Source: Paenibacillus beijingensis | GTDB lineage: Bacteria; Bacillota; Bacilli; Paenibacillales; Paenibacillaceae | Direction of reading: 5' to 3' | Length of the DNA: 64,000 bases | NCBI RefSeq assembly: GCF_000961095.1 | Contig: NZ_CP011058.1 | Span: forward strand, 3,189,501-3,253,500 | Shown here: positions 1-7,117 of the stretch, in pieces | Position numbering within the stretch: position 1 is the stretch's first letter | How the letters are laid out: each line of letters begins with the position of its first letter | Notes under the pieces: model-generated | Told to the model about the DNA's origin: nothing | The model's input: the letters and a program-made list of their open reading frames with translations, nothing else | Databases searched by the model: none | Position numbers and translations under genes: made by a program

Positions 1-1
1 T

Positions 2-760
2 TATAACCATTACGACCGGTACGATGGTTTTGTCGTTACCCATGGAACGGATACGTTAGCCTATACCTCGGCGGCGCTTTCTTTTATGCTGCAAAATCTC
101 GCCAAGCCGGTTGTTATTACCGGTTCGATGATCCCGATAGGTTTTACAGAAACCGATGCGACGAGAAACTTGACCGATGCGGTCCGGTTTGCTTGTGAAA
201 CTATTGGCGGGGTTTATGTCGTGTTTGACGGGAAGGTCATTCGCGGAACCCGGGCGGTAAAAGTAAAATCGACGAGCTGTGACGCCTTCAGGAGCATTAA
301 CGCTCCCTATGTCGCCCGTTTGGAAGGATTGGACGTTCATTATTTCGAACATGTACCGGCAACGGAGAGCGGTCCGCTGACATTGGATACCGCTTTAAGC
401 ACGGATGTGTTTGTACTGAAGCTTTTTCCGGGAATCGCGCCGGACATCTTTGATTATCTCAAACAGTCCTGCCGGGGGGTCATCATCGAAGGCTTTGGAA
501 ACGGCGGCATACCGTGTGAAAAACGAAATCTGCTTCCAAAGATCGATGAGCTGATCGAGGCCGGCGTTGCCGTGGTCATCACCACGCAATGTTTGGAGGA
601 AGGGATCGATTTGCAGCGGTACGAGGTAGGACGGAAGCTCTCCAAGAAACGGATAATTTCTTCCCATGATATGACTACGGAAGCGATTGTCGCCAAGCTG
701 ATGTGGGCGCTGGGCAAGACCGGCAACCTGGATGACGTCAAGCAATTGATGGAGACTTGA
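2..760 (+). CDS. L-asparaginase, 5'-truncated by the window edge
   Basis: Hydrolyses L-asparagine to aspartate and ammonia. The reading frame is open from base 2, so the N-terminus lies outside the window; about 252 residues are visible. Family motifs seen: the second threonine block THGTDT followed by LAYTSAAL, then TGSMIP and TDATRNLTDAVRFA, which form the active site and dimer contacts in the asparaginase/glutaminase fold. The C-terminal half (around VVITTQCLEEG) fits the smaller substrate-shaping domain. It resembles cytoplasmic type I (AnsA) enzymes, but without the N-terminus a signal peptide cannot be excluded. A LysR regulator gene follows 28 bases downstream on the same strand. Confidence 0.9.
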   Translation, partial: YNHYDRYDGFVVTHGTDTLAYTSAALSFMLQNLAKPVVITGSMIPIGFTETDATRNLTDAVRFACETIGGVYVVFDGKVIRGTRAVKVKSTSCDAFRSINAPYVARLEGLDVHYFEHVPATESGPLTLDTALSTDVFVLKLFPGIAPDIFDYLKQSCRGVIIEGFGNGGIPCEKRNLLPKIDELIEAGVAVVITTQCLEEGIDLQRYEVGRKLSKKRIISSHDMTTEAIVAKLMWALGKTGNLDDVKQLMET

Positions 761-788
761 GAAGCAAAAAAGGAAGGGAGGGCTTAGG

Positions 789-1676
789 TTGGAGCTGACT
801 TATTTGCAAACGTTTCGGGAAGTCATCAAGTGGGGAAGCTTTACGCGTGCGGCGGAACAATTGGGCTACGCTCAATCCAGCGTTACAACGCAGATTCAGA
901 AATTAGAAGAGTCCTACGGTGCGGTTCTTTTCGAGCGGTTTGGCAGAAAAATGAAACTGACCCTGGCCGGAGAGGCGCTCGAGCGGTATGCGAACGAAAT
1001 CATCAGGCTGCATACGGAATCAAAGGAAGTCGTATCGAAGCAATCCAAGGGATCGCTTACGATCGGAACGATCGAAACGTTGGCTGCGTTCTTTCTTCCG
1101 CCCTTCCTGCAATCTTTTCGCAGAGACTACCCGGAGATGAACGTGATCTTCCAGCCGGCAAACGAACCGGCGATTCTCGAATCGGTCAAGGACGGATCTC
1201 TCGATATCGGCTTCATTCTTGATCAAACGACGGAAGACCCCGAGCTTCACTGCATCGTCCTGAGAGAAGAGCCGCTTGTCATTGTGGCTAACCCCGATCA
1301 CCGAATTCGTCATCTGAGCCGGGTGCAGGTGGAAGATCTTGAGGACGAATCGTTAATTGCAACGGAAGAAGGCTGCACCTACCGGGCCATGCTGCTGAAA
1401 GCGCTGAAAGCAGGCGGCGTGAACTATCATTTATCTTACGAGTTCGGAAATATGGAAGCGATCAAACAATGCGTCATCTATGGCTTGGGAATTGCTTTGC
1501 TGCCTCGCATTGTCGTTGCCGAGGAAATTAGCAAGGGGCAATTGGCTGCCGTTCCGTTCGTTCATCCGGAGTGCAAATTTTACACCCAACTCGTGTATTC
1601 GAAAAAGAAGTGGCTCTCGAAGGCTTTTGTTGATTTCAAGGAACTCATCTGCGGCTCAATTCATCAAAATAATTGA
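789..1676 (+). CDS. LysR-family transcriptional regulator
   Basis: Predicted DNA-binding regulator, 295 residues, the usual LysR length. The N-terminal winged helix-turn-helix is clear (TYLQTFREVIKWGSFTRAAE then AQSSVTTQIQKLEE), followed by the linker helix and a periplasmic-binding-like effector domain from about residue 90 (GSLTIGTIETLAA). The start is TTG at 789, about 5 bases after a GGAAGGGAGGG Shine-Dalgarno run; no better start is nearby. It lies on the same strand as the asparaginase gene with a 28-base gap, so co-transcription is likely. The effector is not predictable; CynR/CysL-like sulfur or nitrogen regulators are the nearest resemblance. Confidence 0.88.
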   Translation: MELTYLQTFREVIKWGSFTRAAEQLGYAQSSVTTQIQKLEESYGAVLFERFGRKMKLTLAGEALERYANEIIRLHTESKEVVSKQSKGSLTIGTIETLAAFFLPPFLQSFRRDYPEMNVIFQPANEPAILESVKDGSLDIGFILDQTTEDPELHCIVLREEPLVIVANPDHRIRHLSRVQVEDLEDESLIATEEGCTYRAMLLKALKAGGVNYHLSYEFGNMEAIKQCVIYGLGIALLPRIVVAEEISKGQLAAVPFVHPECKFYTQLVYSKKKWLSKAFVDFKELICGSIHQNN

Positions 1677-1781
1677 AGTATGCGATCGAATTCTATAGAT
1701 AACTTCGATGAAGGAAGCTGTGTTACAGTTTTCTCAGGACAGCTGATAGCTGTTACATCATTCCTTCCGGAGGGATCTGAC

Positions 1782-2219
1782 ATGGAACAACAAAGCTATT
1801 TCTCGCTCGTACTGGAAACGCCAGCCGCATCGGCGGAGCATACGCACCGGCATTACATGAACAAGCTTGCTGTTGAAACGGATGTTGCGGACGTGAAACT
1901 CGACATGGAGCGCGGCGTCGATGATTTTCTGCTCATTGATGTGCGGTCTGAAAAGGATTATGCGGAATGCCATATTGCAGGCGCCGCCAGCTTGCCTTAT
2001 CGTCAAATCAACATGGACACGACCGCTTCCTTTTCGAAAGAGCAGCTCATTGTCGTTTATTGCTGGGGGCCTGCATGCAACTCCGGTACGAAAGGAGCCG
2101 CACGTCTATCAGCACTTGGCTTTCAAGTAAAAGAAATGCTCGGGGGAATCGAATACTGGAGGAAAGAAGGAGGCCAGGTGGAAGGGCATCTTGGTGAAAA
2201 GGCCCCTTTAATCGGCTGA
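1782..2219 (+). CDS. Rhodanese-like domain protein
   Basis: Single-domain rhodanese homologue of 145 residues, probably a cytoplasmic persulfide (sulfurtransferase) carrier. Visible features: LLIDVRSEKDYAECHIAGA, the typical DVR...E..HI.GA signature, and VVYCWGPACNSGTKGA, which carries the active-site cysteine loop. In this loop the first cysteine (YCW) is the usual catalytic position, and a second lies four residues on. The ATG at 1782 is chosen because CCGGAGGG precedes it by about 8 bases; the frame stays open upstream to 1680 without a good ribosome binding site. A hairpin terminator follows at 2260. Confidence 0.85.
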   Translation: MEQQSYFSLVLETPAASAEHTHRHYMNKLAVETDVADVKLDMERGVDDFLLIDVRSEKDYAECHIAGAASLPYRQINMDTTASFSKEQLIVVYCWGPACNSGTKGAARLSALGFQVKEMLGGIEYWRKEGGQVEGHLGEKAPLIG

Positions 2220-2259
2220 CAAGCCGCCGATTTCTCCATTGAACGGTTGGATGTTGGAT

Positions 2260-2295
2260 AGATGACTTCTGGATTAATAGGGAGTCATCTTTTTT
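2260..2295 (+). terminator. Rho-independent terminator after the rhodanese gene
   Basis: Perfect 8-bp stem AGATGACT/AGTCATCT with a 15-base loop, followed by TTTTT. It separates the asparaginase-LysR-rhodanese group from the amino-acid transporter. Confidence 0.8.
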
Positions 2296-2554
2296 CATGC
2301 TCTCCAGACTACGTAAAAGCGTAAGAATTCGACTTGGTTTAACAAAACAAGAAACCTGTTTACAAAATAATGCATCCAACATACAATTACAACATAAATA
2401 GTGTAATATTACCTGACTTAATATGTCATCGATAAGTTGTATTTAAAATAAACGCGGAAACGGAGGTTCGAGAGAAAGGTCGGCAGCTTATAGTCATTGA
2501 TACAGAGGTTACATAAGAGGATTCTTTAATAATATTTGTTAAGGAGCGTCTACG
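2296..2554. other. Intergenic region upstream of the amino-acid transporter
   Basis: About 260 bases, AT-rich. It should hold the promoter and leader of the transporter gene that starts at 2555 with AAGGAG 10 bases upstream. I see no convincing -35/-10 pair and no T-box or SAM riboswitch core. Confidence 0.4.
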
Positions 2555-3352
2555 ATGAAAAAAACGAAAATCTTGATGTACGTCCTCGCAATGGTACTAA
2601 CTCTCTCTCTTGCAGCATGCGGCAGCAAACAAAATGCGGAATCGGAATCGACAGGCGCAAGCGGCGGCGATTCGCAAAAAGAATATCTTGTCGGTACGGA
2701 TGCCAGCTATGCCCCGTTTGAATCGATGACAGCAGACAATCAGTTTGTCGGATTTGACATGGAAATTGTCCAAGCGATCGCAGATAAAGGCGGCTTCAAA
2801 ATAAAACTTATCAACACGCCTTGGGAAGGGATTTTTGCCACACTCAACAGCGGCGACCGCGATATCATAATTTCGGCCGTTACCATTACGGAAGAGCGTT
2901 TAAAGGAATATGATTTTTCGGATCCGTATTTTGATGCGAAACAATCGATTGCGGTTCCCAAAACGTCTTCCGTCCAGAAATTCGACGATTTGAAAGATAA
3001 AGTCGTCGGCGTTCAGACCGGTACGACGGGAGATGAAGTCGTGACGAAGCTGCTCGGCGCAGACAGCGGCAATATTAAACGGTTGGAAACGACCCCTCTA
3101 GCTTTGAAAGAGCTGGAAAATGGAGGCGTCGATGCGGTGGTCGCGGATAACGGCGTCGTCAACAACTATGTGAAAAACAACTCGGATAAAGGGTTTAAGA
3201 CGGTCGACGATGCTTCATTTGCCAAAGAATCTTATGGTTTGGTGACGAAAAAGGGAAATAAGGAATTACTGGACAAAATCAATGCGGGTTTGAAGGCAAT
3301 TAAAGAAGACGGAACGTATGATACCATCTATCAAAAATATTTCGGTGAGTGA
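2555..3352 (+). CDS. Amino-acid ABC transporter substrate-binding lipoprotein
   Basis: Extracytoplasmic binding protein, 265 residues, for a polar amino-acid ABC importer. It has a lipoprotein signal peptide (MKKTKILMYVLAMVLTLSL) ending in the lipobox LAAC, so it should be anchored to the outer face of the membrane at Cys21. The mature part is a bacterial solute-binding family 3 domain: YLVGTDASYAPFES near the start, the family signature GFDMEIVQAIADKGGFK, then ERLKEYDFSDPYFDA and GVQTGTTGDEV. The ligand is probably glutamine, cystine or a related amino acid, not resolvable here. The permease gene follows after 77 bases. Confidence 0.92.
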   Translation: MKKTKILMYVLAMVLTLSLAACGSKQNAESESTGASGGDSQKEYLVGTDASYAPFESMTADNQFVGFDMEIVQAIADKGGFKIKLINTPWEGIFATLNSGDRDIIISAVTITEERLKEYDFSDPYFDAKQSIAVPKTSSVQKFDDLKDKVVGVQTGTTGDEVVTKLLGADSGNIKRLETTPLALKELENGGVDAVVADNGVVNNYVKNNSDKGFKTVDDASFAKESYGLVTKKGNKELLDKINAGLKAIKEDGTYDTIYQKYFGE

Positions 3353-3429
3353 TTTATCTGCAGCCATCCAGGGACATATCAATCGGGCCGTTTGCATGCA
3401 TATTTTACCGGATGAAAGCAGGTTAACCT

Positions 3430-4188
3430 ATGGGATTTAGATGGGACATTGTCCAGGATTATTTGCCCATGTTTTTACAAGGCGCGCTGATGACTCTGCA
3501 AGTAACCGTCATTTCGGTCCTGCTCGGGACGATACTCGGACTCTTTACGGCTATTGTGCGCTTGACGAGGTCCAGTCACGATATATTCAAGTATGTGGTG
3601 TTGGTCGTATTCAGGGTTCCCGCTCTTATTTATATTACCGTTTTTCGGGGGACGCCGTTATTTGTGCAAATATTGATCGTCCATTTCGGACTCATGCCTC
3701 TATTGATTCATCCGGAGAATGGACTATTAATTGCAGGAGAATTGGCGAGACAAATCAAGCTCGCCGATCCCGACAGCATCCTTTCCGGAACGTTTCTTTC
3801 AGGTACCGTCGCACTAACGTTGAACTCCGGCGCGTATATTGCGGAAATTTTCCGGGCCGGCATTCAATCGATCGACAAAGGGCAAACGGAAGCGGCCCGC
3901 TCTTTGGGCTTATCTTATAGCAAAACGATGCGCTTTATTATCGTTCCTCAAGCATTCCGCAGAATGCTGCCGGCGCTCGGGAATGAAACGATTGCGTTAT
4001 TGAAAGATTCCTCGTTAGTCTCGGCCATCGGTCTTGCGGAATTAGCTTATGCCGCCCGTACGGCATTCGGAGCGACATCCCGCGTTTGGGAACCGTATCT
4101 TGCCATTTCCGTGCTGTACTTGATTCTGACGCTTGGCCTCTCGCTCGTTGTATTCTGGCTTGAACGAAGATACGGCAAAGGCGATTAA
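3430..4188 (+). CDS. Amino-acid ABC transporter permease
   Basis: Membrane-spanning subunit of the HisM/GlnP family, 252 residues. Several hydrophobic segments are visible, starting at MTLQVTVISVLLGTILGLFT. The EAA coupling loop reads GQTEAARSLGLSYSKTMRFI and is followed by VPQAFRRMLPALGNE, the docking site for the ATPase. It belongs with the binding-protein gene 77 bases upstream. No ATP-binding subunit follows: the gene ends at a convergent hairpin and an opposite-strand SDR gene, so the ATPase must be encoded elsewhere. There is an unusually long insert between the first and second conserved blocks (about residues 70-115). Confidence 0.9.
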   Translation: MGFRWDIVQDYLPMFLQGALMTLQVTVISVLLGTILGLFTAIVRLTRSSHDIFKYVVLVVFRVPALIYITVFRGTPLFVQILIVHFGLMPLLIHPENGLLIAGELARQIKLADPDSILSGTFLSGTVALTLNSGAYIAEIFRAGIQSIDKGQTEAARSLGLSYSKTMRFIIVPQAFRRMLPALGNETIALLKDSSLVSAIGLAELAYAARTAFGATSRVWEPYLAISVLYLILTLGLSLVVFWLERRYGKGD

Positions 4189-4226
4189 CATTCAAGCCTT
4201 ATAACCTGGAATTCAAAATTACGATC

Positions 4227-4264
4227 AGAGCCTTAATCCGGGCAGACTACCGGATTAAGGCTCT
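4227..4264. terminator. Bidirectional hairpin between convergent genes
   Basis: Perfect 15-bp stem AGAGCCTTAATCCGG / CCGGATTAAGGCTCT with an 8-base loop. It lies between the permease (+) and the SDR gene (-). A T run lies a few bases beyond the stem only in the minus direction, so it terminates the minus-strand gene best and may act in both directions. Confidence 0.65.
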
Positions 4265-4282
4265 AAAACTGCGTCCGGCTGG

Positions 4283-5191
4283 TTAATGCTTGCCGGTAGC
4301 TTGGCTATGCACGGGTGACCCCGATTGCGGACGGCTCGCCTTCGTCAGCCCGAGCGAGCTGCTGAGCAGGCGGTCGACGATCCGGTCGGGGAAGCGGCTT
4401 AGCAGGACGACCAGGCGCGCGCCTCTTCCGACCGCATATCTCGTGCGCGGCCGATTCGCAGTAAGGGCGTGCACGATCGCGTCCACCACCACATCCGTCT
4501 TCGAGACGGGCTGCTTGGCAAACGAGGCGTTGACGGTGGAGATCGCCTGATCGTACAGCTTTCGTTTGTCGGCTTGTACCCGGTCCAGAGACAGCTTGGC
4601 GGTGACGGCCGCTTTGTTGAAAATATTGGTGCCGATTGCGGCTGGCTCGATGATCGACACTTGGATGTTCCAGGGCTGAAGCTCGACGCGCAGCGCATCC
4701 GTGACGGCTTCCAGGGCGTGCTTCGAGGCGGACAGCGCTCCGATGAAAGGCATTGCCGTTTTGCCGGTTACCGCGCCGATATTGACGATCCGGCCGCTTT
4801 GCTTGCGCAGCAGCGGCAGAAATGCTTGCGTGACGGCAATTTGCCCGAAGACGTTAATGTCGAATTGCTGTTTGATTTCCTCAATGGACAGCAGCTCAAG
4901 CGGTCCTTGGACAATCGTCCCGGCATTATTGACCAGACCGCTCAGCCCTCTCGGGCCAAGCGCCTCGGTTACCGTCTTGGCGGCGGACTGCACGGAAACT
5001 GGATCGGTAATATCAATCTGGACCGGCACGACATTTTTGCCGATACTTGCAAGCTTTTTGCTGTACGAGGGATCGCGGAAGCCCGCAAAAACCCGGTAAT
5101 CCATGCCGGCTAAACGCCGGACGGCTTCGAACCCGATGCCGCCGGAAGCCCCGGTAATGAATACCGCGCCTCCTTTCTCATTCTGTGCCAT
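4283..5191 (-). CDS. SDR-family oxidoreductase
   Basis: Short-chain dehydrogenase/reductase, about 302 residues, longer than the 250-residue classical type because of a C-terminal extension. The cofactor motif is FITGASGGIGFEAVRRLAG; NNAG follows at about residue 90, and the catalytic set S...SASKHA is present, with serine and lysine placed as usual but alanine where the catalytic tyrosine (YxxxK) should be. The tyrosine replacement makes normal dehydrogenase chemistry doubtful. The ATG at 5191 is preferred to the GTG at 5200 because the GAGGAG ribosome site is correctly spaced only for the ATG. It is divergent from the MmyB-like regulator at 5426, a frequent arrangement for a regulator and its target. 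Confidence 0.85.
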   Translation of the reverse strand: MAQNEKGGAVFITGASGGIGFEAVRRLAGMDYRVFAGFRDPSYSKKLASIGKNVVPVQIDITDPVSVQSAAKTVTEALGPRGLSGLVNNAGTIVQGPLELLSIEEIKQQFDINVFGQIAVTQAFLPLLRKQSGRIVNIGAVTGKTAMPFIGALSASKHALEAVTDALRVELQPWNIQVSIIEPAAIGTNIFNKAAVTAKLSLDRVQADKRKLYDQAISTVNASFAKQPVSKTDVVVDAIVHALTANRPRTRYAVGRGARLVVLLSRFPDRIVDRLLSSSLGLTKASRPQSGSPVHSQATGKH

Positions 5192-5425
5192 TATAACCAC
5201 TCTCCTCTATCGGCAGAGTCTCCATCACTGTTGACTGGCAGCAGGGCAAATCATCTTCATCGCGTCTCATATCCAAGCTCCTTTTCTCGCTATTTCCGTT
5301 CTGGAACCATCTTAACGGTAATATCCTTTCAGCGGGGAGTACGGCAATTATCGTAGAGGAACTGGTAGCAGGAGGATCAATTGTGGGATAATAAATACCA
5401 GATTAGGAAAGGAGAGTGAAGGAAG

Positions 5426-6232
5426 ATGGCTTCTTCGGCCAAACATAAAGAGATGGGAGACTTTCTCAAGACGAGGCGGCTCCGGCTGTCTCCGCAGGAT
5501 GCGGGACTGCGGGCGGATTCGTCCCATCGCCGGATTCCCGGTCTGAGGCGGGAGGAAGTCGCAGCGCTGTCGGGCGTTTCGCTGGCCTGGTATACCTATA
5601 TGGAACAGGGCCGTCCGATTCGCGTATCGGAACAGGTATTGGAAAGCTTGGCGCGCACATTGAAGCTGGACAAAGACGAGCGCACTTATTTGTATCAGCT
5701 GGCCGGCCATTGGCTGCCGGAAGATGCCCGTCCGGTTTCCGCGGCAGAACAGCAAGTATCTCCGGCGCTTCAGCTCATTCTCGATGGAATGGACCATTTT
5801 CCCGCCTATATCGTCGGCAGACGATGGAATGTCGTCGCGTGGAACCGGATGGCTGCGGAAGTCTTCGGATTTCAGCCGGCGGAGGATGAAATGGAGCTTA
5901 ATCTGGTCTGGCGTATGTTCACGAGGAAAGAATACCGCGAGATGTTTGTCGGATGGCCAGCGATCGCACAGTCACTGCTTGCTCAGTTCAGGGGATATTA
6001 CGGCATCTATTCCGACGATCCCTGGTACCGCGAGCTGGTAGAGCGTTTGACCGCGACAAGCGAAGAATTTGCCGCATGGTGGCCGGAGCATAACGTGAAT
6101 GGAATCTCGGAAGGGTATAAGCGGATGATACACCCCGTGCTCGGTCATTTGAGCTTCGATTTCAACAGCTTTATCGTTTCCGAAGATCCTTATATGACGA
6201 TGACGGTATTTACCCCCCGCCCGAACAAGTGA
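5426..6232 (+). CDS. MmyB-like XRE-family transcriptional regulator
   Basis: 268 residues. An N-terminal Xre-type helix-turn-helix spans roughly residues 8-75 (MGDFLKTRRLRLSPQDAGL, then RREEVAALSGVSLAWYTYME). The C-terminal half is the MmyB-like PAS-type ligand-binding domain (ILDGMDHFPAYIVGRRWNVV, WNRMAAEVFG, then a PGLRREEV-type signature earlier). Proteins of this family commonly repress a neighbouring short-chain dehydrogenase gene, and here the SDR gene is divergently transcribed 234 bases away. Ribosome site GGAAAGGAGAG precedes the ATG. The ligand is unknown. Confidence 0.87.
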   Translation: MASSAKHKEMGDFLKTRRLRLSPQDAGLRADSSHRRIPGLRREEVAALSGVSLAWYTYMEQGRPIRVSEQVLESLARTLKLDKDERTYLYQLAGHWLPEDARPVSAAEQQVSPALQLILDGMDHFPAYIVGRRWNVVAWNRMAAEVFGFQPAEDEMELNLVWRMFTRKEYREMFVGWPAIAQSLLAQFRGYYGIYSDDPWYRELVERLTATSEEFAAWWPEHNVNGISEGYKRMIHPVLGHLSFDFNSFIVSEDPYMTMTVFTPRPNK

Positions 6233-6294
6233 ACGTGCAAGGGGCAGCAGCTCGCTTGAACTCTCTTGCAAAGATGGCTTCATTCATGCTAAGA

Positions 6295-6320
6295 TTTGTT
6301 TGAACAACCAACCAAACAAA
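6295..6320. promoter_or_regulatory. Candidate TetR operator upstream of the TetR gene
   Basis: Inverted arms TTTGTTTG and CAAACAAA separated by 10 bases, embedded in TTTGAACAACCAA. The half-sites are the same as those of the two palindromes before the MMPL gene at 7054 and 7079. This suggests the TetR protein binds both its own promoter and that of the exporter. Confidence 0.55.
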
Positions 6321-6363
6321 ATAAAAAGTTACAGTGAGCAGGGAAATGTGAGCAAAGAAAAGT

Positions 6364-6984
6364 TTGATTCAGGAGGTTGGAGTTACGGAACACGATAAGC
6401 AGGACAAACAAGATAAACAGGAGAGGATCATCAACGCCGCCTACCAGGTGCTGGCGGAGAAGGGGTACGATGAAGCCTCCACGAAAGAGATTGCCCGCGT
6501 CGCAGGCGTGGCGCAAGGGTTGATCAGCTACTATTTTTCCAGCAAAGATTTGTTGTTCGCGGAAGTTTTCCGTCGTGAATCGCAAAGATACTGCGAATCT
6601 TTGTCGTTCCTCCGCAGTCATGGTGAACAGCCGATGACCGTCGATACGATCAAATCGGCTTTAAGCGTGCCGAAATCAAGAGCCGAGGACAATCCGTCCT
6701 GGATCAAGCTCCGTTACGAATTGTTCGCATTGGGACTGCGGAATCCGGCCGTCTCCGGCAGCATCAAAGATACGCTTGCGAGTAAGCGCGCACACCTTTC
6801 GGAGCTGATCGAGTCGGTCGGCAAGCTTCCGGAGGAGCACGCGCGCAAGCTGGCGCCGATCTTGCTGTCCGTCTTCGACGGTCTTGGCCTGCAGAAGCTA
6901 TGCGACGAGGACTTCGATTACGACGGGGCTTACGATACGCTTGCCGTAATGATCGGCGCTTATTTGAAGACGGTCCGGCAGTAG
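6364..6984 (+). CDS. TetR-family transcriptional repressor of the MMPL exporter
   Basis: 206 residues. The N-terminal helix-turn-helix is typical (RIINAAYQVLAEKGYDEAST then VAGVAQGLISYYFSSKDLL), and the C-terminal half is the usual variable ligand-binding bundle. The start is unsure: TTG at 6364 is the only in-frame start before the domain, although a good CAGGAGG lies just inside the frame. The protein starts with a charged, repetitive stretch (KQDKQDKQ). The next gene, 133 bases downstream, is an MMPL exporter. Palindromes built on TTGTTTG/CAAACAA lie before both genes, so autoregulation and control of the exporter are likely. Confidence 0.85.
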   Translation: MIQEVGVTEHDKQDKQDKQERIINAAYQVLAEKGYDEASTKEIARVAGVAQGLISYYFSSKDLLFAEVFRRESQRYCESLSFLRSHGEQPMTVDTIKSALSVPKSRAEDNPSWIKLRYELFALGLRNPAVSGSIKDTLASKRAHLSELIESVGKLPEEHARKLAPILLSVFDGLGLQKLCDEDFDYDGAYDTLAVMIGAYLKTVRQ

Positions 6985-7053
6985 AGATCGGAGATCGGAG
7001 ATTGGAGATTCGCGGATTAGAGAGAAAGCTTCGCCAAATTTTTTTGATTACTA

Positions 7054-7098
7054 TTGTTTGAACAACCAAACAATATATTTGTTTGAACAATCAAACAA
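7054..7098. promoter_or_regulatory. Tandem operator palindromes before the MMPL gene
   Basis: Two inverted repeats 25 bp apart (start to start). The first is TTGTTTG-N6-CAAACAA at 7054-7073. The second is TTGTTTGA-N4-TCAAACAA at 7079-7098, a perfect 8-bp dyad. They end about 20 bases before the ATG at 7118, so bound repressor would cover the transcription or translation start. The adjacent TetR protein is the obvious candidate ligand. Confidence 0.7.
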
Positions 7099-7117
7099 TA
7101 ATATGAGGAGGAAAAGT

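Noticed and set aside
2296..2554. Possible T-box or SAM riboswitch before the amino-acid transporter
   Set aside because: I looked for the T-box sequence and the SAM core and saw neither.
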